From Mercurialis annua (lineage: Eukaryota; Streptophyta; Magnoliopsida; Malpighiales; Euphorbiaceae): DNA of 64,000 bases. Shown piece by piece: positions 23,262-36,143 of the stretch (positions are counted from its first letter, which is position 1; every line of letters starts with the position of its first letter). The stretch covers positions 14,448,501 to 14,512,500 of the forward strand of contig NC_065576.1 of the NCBI RefSeq assembly GCF_937616625.2, given 5' to 3'. Made by a program: the position numbers and the translations under genes. The notes beneath the pieces are model-generated. The model was given only the letters and a program-made list of their open reading frames with translations, had not been told where the DNA came from and ran no database searches.

Positions 23262-23530
23262 TAAAAATGTGCTAAACATGCTTAGATATGGGCGCTATGT
23301 TCCACTCCATAATACCCTTAATACTTAAGCCTCCTTCACGCTTAGTTTTAGTAATGCTACACCAAATTCCTTTAACAAAATCACAGTAAATAAAAATATG
23401 ATATGGCGTTTTCACCACACCATAAAACATGCACAAAGAGTCCTCAACACAAATAATTGGATGTCTTACCAAAAAATCTAAAGACGGAACTCTATTATAT
23501 AATGCTAGTCAAATAAAAAAATTAACTCGA
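23262..23530 (-). pseudogene. LINE zf-RVT fragment, minus strand
   Basis: The minus frame 23472-23272 reads MVRHPIICVEDSLCMFYGVV followed by TPYHIFIYCDFVKGIWCSI, which follows the zf-RVT pattern (C..C......H.f..C.f....W). It is a fragment; nothing of RT is nearby on this strand. It differs from the LINE at 21018-22159, so it is a separate insertion remnant. Confidence 0.65.
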
Positions 23531-23749
23531 AAAAGTGTTTTTGATTTCTAGAAATGCGAAAATGGAGTTAAGGCAGCTGCTATGACCACCATATCCACTG
23601 CAACCTACTCGATGGAAGTAAACTAAAGAAATAAAATGTGTGGGTTTGTTTTGCTCAACATATGTAAATTAGAGCTTTTTGATACTTAGTGACAAGTAGA
23701 AGGGTTGAAAATAATCTTTATTAATTTCCGGACGACAAATTGCACTGCC
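23531..23749. other. No gene recognised
   Basis: Short AT-rich spacer before the next MITE. Confidence 0.4.
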
Positions 23750-23759
23750 CTTTTATAAA

Positions 23760-24071
23760 GACTTAAGTGGCAATATATCCCGTCAACTTGTATGCAATGG
23801 GCAATTAACACATAAATTAACTTTGTGGGCAAATCAGTACATGAACTTGTTCATTATGGGCAATTTGCCTCATTTTGGCAATTTGCCCCTTCAATTTGTA
23901 AGTTAATTGTATCTTAAATTGAAAATTTACCCTCTTAATTTATAAATTAATTTGCCAAAACGGGCTAATTGCCATTATCACCAAGTTCGTATATTGCTTT
24001 GCCAACAAAGTTAATTTATGTGTTAATTGCCCATTACTTACAAGTTGAAGGGGCAAATTACTACTTAAGTC
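23760..24071. mobile_element. Foldback MITE with perfect 10 bp TSD
   Basis: Ends gacttaagtggcaa and ttactacttaagtc are inverted; matching continues through 'cccgtcaacttgta' against 'tacaagttgaaggg' and 'aattaacacataaattaa' against its complement. The 10-mer cttttataaa lies exactly on both sides (23750-23759, 24072-24081), within the Mutator-like range. Confidence 0.85.
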
Positions 24072-24081
24072 CTTTTATAAA

Positions 24082-24861
24082 TTGCATTTACATAAGGATT
24101 GAAAAGTTTCAAATTAAATTTGATTATGGCTGCTAATTCCATTCAGAAATACTATGTCTATAACATAAAAACCAGTAATTAAACTAAGTTTTAATTAAAT
24201 TAAGTTTAATTATGGCTGCTAATTCCAATTAGAGATACTAAGACATAAAAACAAGTAATTAAACTAAGTTTGACTATGCATGGCTGCTAATTCCTGGTAG
24301 TGTCTTTAATCTATCAGCTATATACCGCTAATCTTTCCAAACCACGCCAAAACTAACGTCAAACATTTACTTTAGGATAATTTTATTTTTTTACTAATAA
24401 AATATTAATATGTACGTAATTTGTCGTCTATATTTTATAAGATAGTCTTTATCATTTTAGTCAGAATTCATGAAAACCGTGTTGAATAATTTCAAGTATC
24501 AGTTGAAATAGATTTCGCTGACAGTACAAATTAGTTCTTTAGTGAATTTTTTAATTAATTATAAATTAAAAAAGAACAATTTTTTGAGAAAAGTGTTCAT
24601 AATATTTCTGAAATATTTCTGTTAACCAATTTAAATTTATTATCAGTGACTACTATTATTTTTATAACTCATTAAGTTTATTAAATATTTTATGAAAATA
24701 AAAACATAAGCAAAACAAATACCAATATTTCAACTTTATAGCGATTTAATCTAATTATTCAAGACGTTACAAAATAAATTCTAACTTTTTCATTTTTTGC
24801 ATTTATAGCACAAACTGTTTTTCAACAATTTTGTATATACGTAGGAGTCATATTAGATACA
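24082..24861. repeat. AT-rich spacer with a three-copy short repeat at 24110-24300
   Basis: The phrase 'atggctgctaattcc' recurs at about 24127, 24213 and 24281 with 'agtaattaaactaagttt' between. The rest, to the start of the large LTR element, shows nothing I can name. Confidence 0.5.
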
Positions 24862-26551
24862 TGTGTAGACACTCTTTTTCGGACAGGTAGAAAAATGGTA
24901 AAGGACTCATGCCTCCGATGATAATTTGCAGAGACGCTCGTTCGGGTGACGAGCTTAGAATTCAAGTGGACTAGATTGACACGCAGCAGCAAACTTAAAG
25001 GACTAAAGCGTAATTATCACAAATAACCCATAAAAATCTAAAAAAATTGTGATAGAAATCTAAGAAATTGGACTAATTGCAGTGCCTTAAAAGTTTATAG
25101 CTAATTTGTAGGATTGATAGACGAAATTGCCGAAAACATAATCTTAGTGGTCCTGGAAGCCCTTTTTAACACTTTTAAGGACCCAAAATGACTTTTTGCC
25201 ATCCTTTTCATAACAAACTCGGAAATTACTATTTGATTAACCAAAAATTAGACTATTAATTCAAACTAAATACTAAGTAGGCTTAACCCTAACACCTATA
25301 TACACAAACTTAACTCTAATTAGGAGAGGGGGCACATTAGTTAATAGAAAAACCCTAATTTACACACACACAAAAACACGAAATTTTAGCCACTACAAGA
25401 GAAATTCCCAAACACCATACACTGATCAAACCAAGCTATTATGCTTTAATTTTTCAAGAACCAACAGCTGCACAACGATCTATACTAGATTATGCATACA
25501 GATCACTAGAAAACATCCCCATGACTCGAAACGGTATTTCTGAGAATCTTAATCAGCCCCTATTTCCATTGTTATTGTCATTTATGCATCTATATCTAAT
25601 TTTGATTTATTAAATTTTCTTGTTTAGAGTTCTTAGTGTTCTTGAGTAAAAAATTACCTTAATTTGCCATGATGGCCATTAATTTAGGGCATTTTTAATC
25701 TTTTTACATGTTAATTTGATTAAATATCGATTCTAGAAACCTAATCACGTTTATTTTTATCGTTTTTGCACATTTTTCAAATGAAATCCAAAACCCGGTT
25801 AAGTCCCACGACAATTGCGTCACCGCCAATCTATCTAGCGGCACCGCCGGTCCATTTGATGGCACATCCAATTCTTCTGGCACTGTGTTCTTTGTCTGCC
25901 AGCTTTCCCAGATCTTTAATCCTGCTCCCAAATCTTCTAGTCACGTTTCCGGGATAGGAATGGATCCCTGATTGAACCGCTAGCAATGTAATTACTGGTA
26001 GGATTATTTTCTGTAATTTTTCAGACCTTTTCTAGTCAATGTGTCTCTGCCACGTCAGCAATGGCTCCATGTGCTATGTCATCAATGGTTTTATGGGCCA
26101 TGATCTGGCCAAGAAACTTGTATCGGTGTTTCCCGCTTCATTCAGACTTGGAATTGACCTCGGTTCAAATCAGCATACTCGTATTGACCAGAGGAACAAC
26201 TTCCATGTTTTAACCAGATCCTGAATCTGACTATACAGACAGACAACTGACGAACACTGGATAATGAGGTTTAAATGTATCCTTAACCTTGTATGTATAT
26301 TAACTACTGTTTTGGGTATGTAAACAATGTTTATTACTTTGAATATATGTCTAGTTCCATTATTAAATGGCTTAATTATGCTAATTTAGTTCCAAACTAA
26401 TCAAATCACATTGAAATCCTAGGGTTGCCATGAAAATTGTAATTAGTGGTTGTATAGGCATTTAATACCTAGTTAGGTGGCGACTCTATTTTTCTCAAAA
26501 CTACAAAGGTTGCCACAAGACTGAGCGAGCCCGCCCCTCTCTCCGTTTATA
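24862..26551 (+). repeat. 5' LTR of the Tat/Ogre-like element
   Basis: Starts TGTGTAGAC and ends ctctccgtttata. Shared landmarks with the 3' LTR include 'aattcaagtggactaga', 'aaataacccataaaaatc', 'gatcaaaccaagctatta', 'tttatgcatctatatctaa', 'cctagggttgccatgaaaat' and the terminal 'gagcgagcccg'. It carries short non-conserved ORFs only. Confidence 0.75.
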
Positions 26552-28260
26552 ATGGCGATTGCATTGGGGATTTTTCAAAACTGTTTGTAAACAAACAGAA
26601 CAAAAAAAATTAATTTGTTTTCTCTGGACATGATTACAAACTTGTGATTCATTAATAATATTAATTTACTACATATATCCAACACTTATTGCATTATATT
26701 AGAAACTTATTTTCTTATCTTACTCGCTAGGAGTTCCTACTATCAGTCTCAATGCTTAAAGTTGTTCTCACGTCCTGGCATTGAACTCCTAAGAACCATG
26801 GCGTCTTATGCGGAGTAGCATCACTCATAGCCTCGTATCTCGGTTGCTTGTACTCGTCATTGAGAAGACCCATCAAATGTATATTTGTTGTGTGGACTTA
26901 AGCCGGTTACTACCATACCCTTGACTCATCCCACATGCATTTTAACCTAATTATTTCCCTATAAGGAAATACCCAACATAATATTCATGTTTGAGGAATA
27001 TCAATATAAGGGCCCCAATCCCATTTTCAAAATTCAGTGTGCAAATATTTTCAAAATCATCTTTTCCAAAACAAATCAGATTTCCAAATTCTTCAATTTT
27101 ATCGAGTTTACGATCCAGATTTCCAAAATCTTCACTTTTATCCAGCTGTCGATCCAGATTTTCAAAATCTTTACTTTTATCAAATTTTCAATCAAGATTT
27201 CCAAAAATCTTATTTTTTTAAGCCGGACCTAGAAATTTTTATCCAATTTTCAAACTTGATTTCCCAAATCTTCCTTTTTAGGCCGGACCTAACAACCTTT
27301 TTGGAAATGCCTTTTTAAAACACCAAGTTTTCTAAAAGACAGTCTAGTTTTAATTAGGTAAAGTCTATTTACCTGATCAACCAATAAGGCTCAATTATTT
27401 TGACCTCTAAAGTCACCCTTCTTTGTGATTTTAGGTTACTCTTATCTCAGTCCTAAGCTTTGACCCCTAAGGTCCCGTTATTCTAGATTTCTAACTTTGA
27501 CCTCCATAGTCAATCTTTTTCTGGATTTCAAACTGTGGCCTCCATGGTCCACCTTTATTTCTATAGACCTTTAATTAATGGTCAACATCTTTTACACTGA
27601 CAATGCTGCTTGTCTGTTATGGAACTATTAGAAGATATAGTTTGCATGTACACGTCGACAATAACATTTTAGATGCAAAGGTCTAGACCAAACGTTCTTG
27701 GAATCATGCCTCGCAGGAGGCATGTGTGGGAGTAAAAAGGTTAGAAGGAATAATGTGTCTCTGTAGTATAAATTGTTCTTTGTGCTATGTGTTAACTAAG
27801 GATGCATATCATGGATCTATATATTAACCCTTTGTGGATGCAACCACTTCACGCATCATCTGTAACCAGAGGTCTTGTGGCCATCTGATCATCTGCTCTA
27901 TTGATTAACCAACCCGGCATCCAAAGTGTTATGAATCTATCAATGGTTACTTAGAGCCAAGACATGGAAGCAACCAAAAACTAAGAACATTAATCAGATG
28001 AGGCTAGAGATGAGAGATCAACTCTCCATTCTGGAATAACCCGATAAAAGAGCTAAAAGACAAACGTGTGAAGAAGGATTCTCATATTCGGTTAGAAGGG
28101 AGAATGATGAAGATCTAGCATTCCCAAAGACCAAAGAGACATATTCAGAAGAGGAAGAATACATACCTTTTTCCAAATTGAGAAACTCGACCACCCAAGT
28201 TATTAGAAGGATAATGGAAGAGGGTCATATATAGAACCACTGGCATCAGAAGTAATTTGT
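26552..28260 (+). other. Retroelement leader: PBS and 39 bp minisatellite, no gene
   Basis: After the PBS-like sequence at 26553-26571 there is untranslated-looking DNA. At 27077, 27116, 27155 and 27193 the motif cagatttccaaaatctt (variants) repeats with a ~39 bp period, which produces overlapping short ORFs in all three frames. 'gccggacctag' occurs at 27222 and again at 27283. No domain is recognised. Confidence 0.5.
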
Positions 28261-28600
28261 GAGTAACATAAGGAGAGTGGGCACTCCACATAGCAATGTA
28301 GAAGATTAAAGCATGCTATTCAGGATTTGATAGAAAAAAAAAAATGAAGTCCTTGCAGAGACCGCTGGAGGAGTTAAAGGAGTATCGTTACCCGGGATGA
28401 GTTAAAAATCGTTAAAGGTGACATAATGATTGAATTTAAGTTCAAGATGGAAACCTTCAAATGTAAGGTGCATAAGTAATCATGGTTATGTCTGAAACTA
28501 TATACAAGATAGCCTTGAATGTGCCGATGACTTCTGGCAGAAAATTCTCTAAGTTCAAAGAACCCTTATATGTCATATTTGAAGAATTAAAGAATTAAAG
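27960..28600 (+). pseudogene. Decayed gag (zinc-knuckle-like remnant)
   Basis: Around 28279-28341 one frame reads GHST*QCRRLKHAIQDLIEKK, which fits the gag region of Tat-type elements with a short His/Cys motif followed by L+..iQdLId (an in-frame TAG marks decay). Upstream, 28000-28230 has charged stretches such as EEEEYIPFSKLRNSTTQVI. Gag would coat the element RNA. No complete frame survives. Confidence 0.45.
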
Positions 28601-29719
28601 AATTTAGGCCTAATGGAGCCAATAGTGGTAAAAAAAAGGTACATGATCCAAATAAACCGAATTATATCGCCAACACATACTGCAAGTTACACCAAATTGA
28701 AACGAATCATACATATAAGTTTATCGCTCTCTCATAAAAAAAAAGACTGTGAAAGGAAGAGCTATAATTTCACAAGGGATGTGTTAGTTTTTGTTTTTTA
28801 CAAAGACATATACATTCCGACACATCTTTCAAAATTTTAGTATAATTATTGCTCTCTAAAGCTGATGACGATAATTGGTCTAACCAATTTCCATTTATTT
28901 TTTAAAAAATAACCATGCTTGAAATGAATTTTTTAAAAATTGGTTTATTCAATGTAGGTATGGAAGAGGAATATACAAATTGCATTCAATTTTAGCCCTG
29001 AGGTGAGAAAGAAGTGAGAAAACTCTTATCTACATGACTAGTAAAATTACTTCCTATAAGTAACTCATTTCTTTTAAATATACTCAAAATCTGAACCCGA
29101 CCACTTTTATGACCAGTAACCAAGATTACCCCAAGTCTAATCATCGAAATCCTATTCAATTCTAATAACCTAGTGAACTAGGTTGCAAAGCCTAAAGCCA
29201 CGCCTAAAAAATGAAATACCAAATAGTTTTCCTCGTGAAAACCGAGAAACTATCCCCGTGAAATCTCAATGACCTTCCCCAAAGCCTAAAAGAATCACCT
29301 GAAAAGCCAATGAAATTCTAGGAATAAAATCGAGATTGTAACCTCATAAAAGATGAGTAAAAAGTGGGAATAAAAGAAAAGGCGTAAAATAACCAAAACG
29401 CCTCTAGTTTACAAAAATAGAATCCTTGGAACTAAAAGACAAGAGATTACTCTAATGAGGTCATGCGAGAAAAAAAAAGAGTTGAAAATTGACCGATTGA
29501 TAACATGGGTACGATTACATGCAGTTGCTCATGATCCCTCTATTCTTTTATTGAATAAATAAATTCTTTTACCAGAATAAGCATCAAGCATATCGGGGCC
29601 ATGTGGCACCCTTTCGAAAATCAAAAACAGACATGTGAGGCAAATTAGGAAGTAAAATTTATTTCTTTCCTGATCATCCATGTTAATATATGGTCCCCTG
29701 CTCACATATTTTTGTAGAA
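28601..29719 (+). other. Interior of the LTR element, unrecognisable
   Basis: Lies where pol would be expected, but I find no aspartic protease, RT, RNase H or integrase motif. The short plus-strand ORF at 28613-28840 has no recognisable similarity. Pol is probably deleted or decayed beyond recognition. Confidence 0.4.
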
Positions 29720-30279
29720 CTAGTTTCGCATTACGTGCTATGCACGTGGCTCATAACGTAACTCGTCAATAAACATATTAGTAAATTTATTATAATTATA
29801 TCAATTTTTTATTTATATTTAATATTAATTAGTTAAGAATTTTTATAAAAGTAAATATAATATAATCGGTTATTAAATATTTTTTTCATACTGAATTTAT
29901 TCTTCTTTTGGTTTTATAATAACCATAATTAAATAATTAACTTAATTTTATTAATAATATCTTTAAAAATAATAAGATAGAAATTTAAATAATAATATAT
30001 TGACAAAATATAGTATTTTAATTTTGTAATTCAATCAAACTAAAAGATAGATATTCCTACTAATTTGGAGACAATTTAGTTATTTTTTACATACTAAAAC
30101 TAAATTTGAGATAATTTAGCTACATATTCTAATTAGGACTTTATTTATAATAGTGATTAATTTAATAACTAATTAGTTAATGACTATAAAACCTTTATTT
30201 AGTAGTTTACTGAAAAGGATTATTCAGTAAATTTCCCTGTCCCCCCCTCCCTCATCCGTACTTTTATATATAGTATAGA
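29720..30279 (-). mobile_element. Short non-autonomous Helitron, minus strand (560 bp)
   Basis: Read on the minus strand it starts TCTATACTATATATAAAAG (30279 downward) and ends with a hairpin (acgtgcatagcacgt), then aatgcgaaactag at 29720. The 5' TC, the 3' hairpin 10-12 nt before a terminal CTAG, and insertion between A and T all fit plant Helitrons. No Rep/helicase frame is present. It sits inside the large LTR element. Confidence 0.8.
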
Positions 30280-30480
30280 TAAGTCCATTGTGATCTTCAT
30301 AAGTAAAAGCTCAAACTAATGCAATATCCAGCTCAAAATATAGAATCTGGAATACGGCACACGACATACGGAATAATGTAGAAGTCCACTCAATAGAATA
30401 AGAAAGGCGTACAACAGAGTTTCAATGCAAATACGATGAAAATCAAAGCGGGTAAAGTATCTCTTGTTACTATTGTAACC

Positions 30481-30830
30481 AGAAAGAAAGAAAGCCTGAT
30501 AAGTCTAAAATTCGCAAAGGAAGACTTATGCAAAATATAAGAAAGGCCTACTAAGTTGGACCCACATGGTCGACTCAGGAAAAAATATAAAGTCAAAAAT
30601 AAGGAAAAGAAATCCTGAATGTCTAAAATCCGCAAAAAAAGACTTATGCAAAAATTAGGAAAGACCTGCTAAGTGGGACCCATATGGGCGACTTAACCAA
30701 AAATATAAGGCAAAAAATAAGGAAAAGAAATTCCGATAAGTTAAAAACCCAAGGCGGGAACTTATGCAAAAGTTATAGATAGCCTGGTAAGTTGGATCTG
30801 AACGAGCAACCAAGGAAACAGGTAAGGCAT
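30481..30830. repeat. Three tandem copies of a ~120 bp repeat
   Basis: The anchor 'acttatgcaaaa' recurs at about 30522, 30643 and 30760, with 'ctaagttggacccayatggkcgact' and 'aaaaataaggaaaagaaat' in each copy. It lies just downstream (minus sense) of the PMD gene remnant. Confidence 0.75.
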
Positions 30831-31329
30831 GAAAAGACAAACAAAAAAAAAACAAATAGTTGCAATAGTAACATTGTCTCAGACGTGCAAATAGTAGTCC
30901 AAAAGATCTCTCAATTTTCTTCATATTGCCTTCCAAGCAAGTCTTAAAACCAGTCTTCACACAAGCCTTTAGCTCAATGCCGACACCAGAATCCAAAACA
31001 GCCAAGCAGGATACGACCAATCTTTTTATCGAACCATCCAGTTTACCAACCATAATACTTAATGCTTCAATGAGGGGACAAACTAACCTATAACAAAGGC
31101 ATCAGGCCACTTCATACTATAATCCAGGGGCATAAGGTCTTCATAGTCTAGAATCAGACACAGCAAGGCCAATTTTATGAGAAAGCTAAAAATTGGGGCA
31201 ATTTTTGCAGATTCAAAAACAAAAATTGTGCATCCAGAATACAGAATAACTATAGAGTTCAGTAAGCAGCACATCCAAAATACAACATATGAAACATATA
31301 GATACAAAGGGTCCTAATTAAGGTCAGAA

Positions 31330-33790
31330 TCTCAATCACGGACCAACAACTCTGTGTCGCCACCTTTGCTCCCTGAGAGCATATCCTCATCAAAACTGAG
31401 ATCGTCCGTGTCATCTCCCTCAAGACGTACACCACTAGATGTAGACCTGATGTCTCTACGACCAGCTCGGGTACCATACCCTTGTTTTCCCGTCGAAAAG
31501 TTGCCAGCCCTAACTCCGCCACTAGCTAGCACAACACCGGTCTACCGCGGGTAGCTCCCCAGATCATCTATATGACGCTACAAAAGTCCAAAGAGCAGTC
31601 AAAATTATAGTTGCATACATGCATACATGTTAGAATAGAGCATAAACATGTTGCATATTTACCTTCATCTATGTAGATACATCGCACAACTGATCCCTCC
31701 AGAAATAGGCCATCTCAGCCAACCGGATAGCCTCAGACCTCGGCACCTACAAATCAAAAATAAGTAATCAAACAAGGGGAAAACAGTTTCTAAAAAAATA
31801 AAAGTGCAAACATAATATAAAATAAGAAAAAAATAGACTCACATGAGTATAATCCGGAAGACAGTAGGGACCTCGACGTATCAAATAGGGATTGAGCTTT
31901 GTGCACACCCATACGCGATCCAGTTACGAGCATGATTTTCTGGCATCCAACGTGCTAAACCTCTTCCAGGAGATCTAAAAATTTCCATCCGCACATGGTC
32001 AGCATGGGACCCAGACTTAAGTAGTACTTGCGCAGGCACTAAGAAAAAAAATCGGAAGGCAATGAGGCATTCTACAAAGACAAAGGACCAATAAAGTAGT
32101 TCATACCTGAGGCCCAGTAGCAGTTCGCTCAACCGGAGCAACCGAAACAATCGACATTAGATTTGTCGCACCGTCTACTAAAGGTAATCTCCTTAGAATC
32201 ATAGAGTTCACCAAGTCATCTGTATAAATCCCTTAAGGCACACAAAAAATATCAGTAGCGGCATAGCCCCGCTGATGACGATGAACACTCGGCAGCTGAA
32301 TCCCGACCATGAAGCATGGAAAAGGCGGCGCCTAGGAATCTGACGCTCACGAGGCCGGACCCACCAGTGGAGCACTCGCTCACCCAGGAACCAAGCTCGA
32401 CAATTAGGACTATGCATGAAATAGCACAGACCAAACCTATCATGAGCTCCCCGGAGCCAACCAGGCCAATGCACCTCTTGTGGGGTATTCCATGATGACC
32501 GTACCTGAAAAATTTGTCCAAGTAAGTACAAATTTCAAATATAATTTATGAAATGACATGATTTTCTCGTTAGTTGTTTACATTAATTCAGGATACCTCG
32601 TTCAACTGATCTTTCCTAGCAAACCCCTCATTTCTTGGATGAGTACGGGAATAGTCCCAACACCTCAACAAAGGAAGGGCAGACAGAAGAACAAGGGCAA
32701 ACCAGGATAAGATGACAGTCTGAATGGCCTAAATCGAAAAAGGTTAACACAAAACTGAATCAAAAAACCAGTGTAGCAGAAAACATGAAAGGGCTGGAAG
32801 GAAACTCACATGCACAATATGCCATATCCCATTAAACGGGACTCTTCTCGAACAACTCGATCCATATGGCATACAGATATGTAAGGGATGTAGACCTCTA
32901 ATCATACATCAGGAGCTCATCCAAGTCCTCCAACATCGAAAGAACAATAAGGGAAGAGTGGCCCCCGAATTAAAGAATAGAGTGGTCCCCAACAAGTACA
33001 TCAGAATGATCGGGCTATCTAATCGATAGCATTGCCATCCCTCAAAATGCAACCTTAATAATTGTTATACAAGTAAACATACCGTAGAGTACCACCCTTG
33101 GCCTCAGGCACAAACCCTAACATCTCAAATGTACCAGTTCCTCCACCTATCCATCAAAGCATGCAACGAGATCATGTCGCACTTCCTCGTCGTGGTGAAC
33201 AAAGCACAGACGAAATGGCTGAAGCTAGTACTATCAATCCGCTCACGAATTAGAATAGGTAAAGACTTAAACCACTGCCGAGGCTTGTAGAAATTTCCAA
33301 ACATACACAATGTGTCCCTATCCTGAGATTGTAAGAAAGCCAAGTTAGTTAAAACCTACAAAAGAATAGCCCAAAACTAGGCCCGAAGAGTTTTTTCAAA
33401 ATAAAAGAAAATCACTTTTCCGTAGGACCGGCGCCATGACCACGGCCAATCCGATTGGCGGCAGCCCCAATTTCATGTCCCCTCTAGACAGTTGTTTTCT
33501 CAATCATAAGCCTATTTTTGTAGAATTTCGAGCGGAATTTCGAACGTTCAAGCAATTAAAGTATTTATCCAAGAAACAAATTCAGGTAAAAACTCACCTC
33601 GGATCAAAATACAGTGAAAATATGTCGCTCCAATTGAATTAGAAGCGGGACCTCCTCGCTCATATCAAGAGACACCTTTGCATGGCATCCTTTTGAGATC
33701 CAAATAGGCCTCTCTAAAGGTCCATCGTTGCGGCATGGTGCAAAATCAGCAAAAAATAAAGGATGCTTCTTAAGTTTAAAGGAAAGCAAA
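31330..33790 (-). pseudogene. Antisense plant-mobile-domain (PMD, MAIL1-like) gene remnant
   Basis: Minus-strand pieces follow the order of a PMD protein. 33343-33125 gives FVCALFTTTRKCDMISLHALMDRWRN (family: H.LMeRW). About 33055-32920 gives LHFEGWQCYRLDSP followed by IILMYLLGTTLFFNSGATL, the best match to the conserved PMD core (f.LyLlG..lf.d.sg..v). 32531-32210 gives WYLGERV-like and RERQIP blocks, and 32150-31881 more C-terminal parts. 31532-31332 is a Ser/Gly/Asp-rich tail with DDTDDLSFDED. Stops, frame changes and possible small introns interrupt it. Antisense PMD reading frames are known from some plant Ty3/gypsy elements, which fits its position and strand. Not functional as read. Confidence 0.6.
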
Positions 33791-33974
33791 TAAGAAAGAG
33801 AAAGTGGAAGTGGGAAGTGAATAAGGAACTTAAATTTCCACTGTATTTATGACTTTAAGCATTAAATAGAGAAAATCATCCAAACTCATGATTTTGCGGC
33901 CGAAAGAGGACATAACGCCTGATTTTTGCAAGATAATTACCCTTTTGGATTGACATCTCAGACCCCAAACCAGA

Positions 33975-35372
33975 GATTAGATTTTTGCCTCCTTACTCCA
34001 GATCAAATTTTACCCAAACAAAGGATCAATTCACCCTCTCAACTTGGCACGAAATATCAGATAATTCATTTTCGAAGAAATTGGATCAAACTAACCCGCA
34101 ATTATGCACTTTGGATCAAAAAGGCTCCTCCCTACTCTCACCTCCTCGAGTGAGATACACTCTCCACTTTAAAATATAAAAAAAGTTCAAAATAATCCCT
34201 AATTTTTATTTCATTCCTTATATTGGTATATAATAATTTTAAATTTCAATTATAATTCGTATGTTTAAAGCATCATAAATCAAATTTACTTTTACATAAA
34301 AATTAAAGGATCTTTCTAGACTTTTTCATTATTTAATTCAAACCTAATTCATATTAAAAAAAAAAACTTAACCTAGCCTAATTTTATGAACAAAGGCTAA
34401 AACTTAATCCACCGCCGTCGTCCTCTTCAAAAAATCTCAAATACAAAACTAAAAGAATTCTTTTTGTTTAGATCCATCGTCTTCTTTACTAGCAGTGTCT
34501 TTCATCTGAGCAGAAACCAGTTGTCGTCTTTCATCTTCTTCTTTATCCTTTATCTTCTTCTTTAAGTTGTAGTTTCTGCAATTCATTAAACTGCCGCATT
34601 GCATCATCATCATCGTTCGTTTTGTCGTGCGTCTATGCGACAGACGAAGGTGATGGAAGACGGCGACGATGGCTGAATGACAAGCATAACCAGATGGGAC
34701 CGATGCCGAGGATGAAGAAGAAGATGAAGGATAAAGAAGAAGATGATATAACAAAGGGAGTCAACGGTGATTGATATTTTAGTTTTGTATTTGAAATTTT
34801 TTGTTTCAATTGATTTAGAGTCTGTTGATTTCAATTGATGGGTGACGAGTTTCAATTGATTTCGTTAGTTTCAATTGATTGCTTGTTTTTGTTGATGAGC
34901 AGTGGCATGCAGGTTGAGAAGCAGGGTCGGCGGAAGCTTCAAAGAAATGACGGCAACGGTTTGAGGAGCAAGGCCGACATTTTTATTGTTGTAGATTAAG
35001 TTTAATTAAATTTGTTAGATTAGTTTTTAATTAGGTTTTAGTGATATTTTAATTAGGTTTAATTAAGTAATTTATATTTAATTAAAAAATTAATTTATTA
35101 GGGATAATTATGGTAAATTAGGATTAGTTAAGATTAAATCAGAATTAATTATTATTAATTATACATAATTAGAAATTCAACTTTCTTTTTTATGTGATTT
35201 TATATCAGAGGGGTCTTTTTGATGCTAAAGTGCTAAGTTGCAGGTATGTTTAATCCAAAAGCTTCGAAAATTTCTTTTTTGATATTTCGTGCCAAGTTGA
35301 GAAGGTGAATTGATCCTTTATTAAATTTTTCCCAGAGGACCATGTTTAATCCCAGTGGATCAAAATTTTATC
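33975..35372. mobile_element. Foldback element (~1.4 kb) inside the LTR element
   Basis: The left arm (about 33975-34140) and right arm (about 35215-35372) are inverted copies: 'aaggatcaattcaccctctc' and 'aacttggcacgaaatatca' on the left match the complement of the right arm. No target duplication was identified, so borders are approximate. The middle includes 34797-34880, where 'tttcaattgatt' recurs five times, and a CT-rich/GA-rich stretch (34480-34745) giving spurious ORFs. Confidence 0.65.
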
Positions 35373-35629
35373 TTCAAAACTCTAGAATAAATTTTTATCC
35401 CTAGAGGAGAGAACCGACTTCAAGCATCCAACTGAAGCGAAACACCGAGGGGTATCCATAATTTTCATAATGCAAAACAGAAAGTAGCACCATAACAACG
35501 ATCTAACCCTACATGCGAGACTCCAAACAGACGAGAAATTTTATTGTCAAGAAGATATCACAAATTGTGTCTCTAATAGTTCAAATAAACTTCAGAAAAT
35601 TTTGATAATTGTGGAATAATTACAAAACC

Positions 35630-35920
35630 CAGACCTCCATTCAATATGATGGCCCTTAGGACAGCCGAGGGGATGTTGTCACCTTTACAAACCTAGGAAG
35701 CACATGATATGATAATTACCAGGCATCCACTCAATAGGATGGCCCTTGCAACAGCCGAGGGTATGTTGTCCTTTCTAAAAACCTAAGACGCACCGGGCAC
35801 GATAATTACCAGAGGTTAAAGCCATTTGACCCTCAAGACGGCTGGGGGATATAGCTCCATTCAATGGAGAATGTTTTGGGTAGTTCAGATCCAGCAAATG
35901 ACCTTTAGGACGGTTGAAAA
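35630..35920. repeat. Tandem repeats (~85-90 bp) upstream of the PPT
   Basis: Units start near 'ggatggcccttrggacagccgagg' (about 35648, 35740), with a more diverged third copy near 35830-35850 and a trace near 35900. Tandem repeats in the 3' untranslated region just before the PPT are a known habit of Tat/Ogre elements, which supports the element's assignment. Confidence 0.65.
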
Positions 35921-36143
35921 GTAATACTCATGGGCGTGACACACACATACTAGACTAGAACAGGGGGCATAGGATCAACACTGTGCATCTTAACTGGTAA
36001 CACTCAAGCTAGGGTGTTACAAAAACCACCAGTGAGATATTACCTCTAATGGTGGACAATATTTTTATTGCTTGTCGAACGACGAGTCTCGTTCTTTGAC
36101 GGAAATTGACTTATTTTGTCAATTCCTATCAAAGAGGGGGAAA

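Noticed and set aside
26987..27318. Three overlapping plus-strand frames of 76-93 residues
   Set aside because: All three frames are open because of the 39 bp minisatellite; the composition is Phe/Ile/Lys/Ser-rich without any domain.
31083..31307. 74-residue minus-strand frame as a membrane protein
   Set aside because: It lies in the 3' flank of the decayed PMD gene, is hydrophobic only by AT-rich composition and has no supporting context.
34449..34855. Minus-strand frames of 101 and 81 residues (Ser- and Lys/Glu-rich)
   Set aside because: Low-complexity GA/CT-rich DNA inside a foldback element; no domain and no splice or start context.
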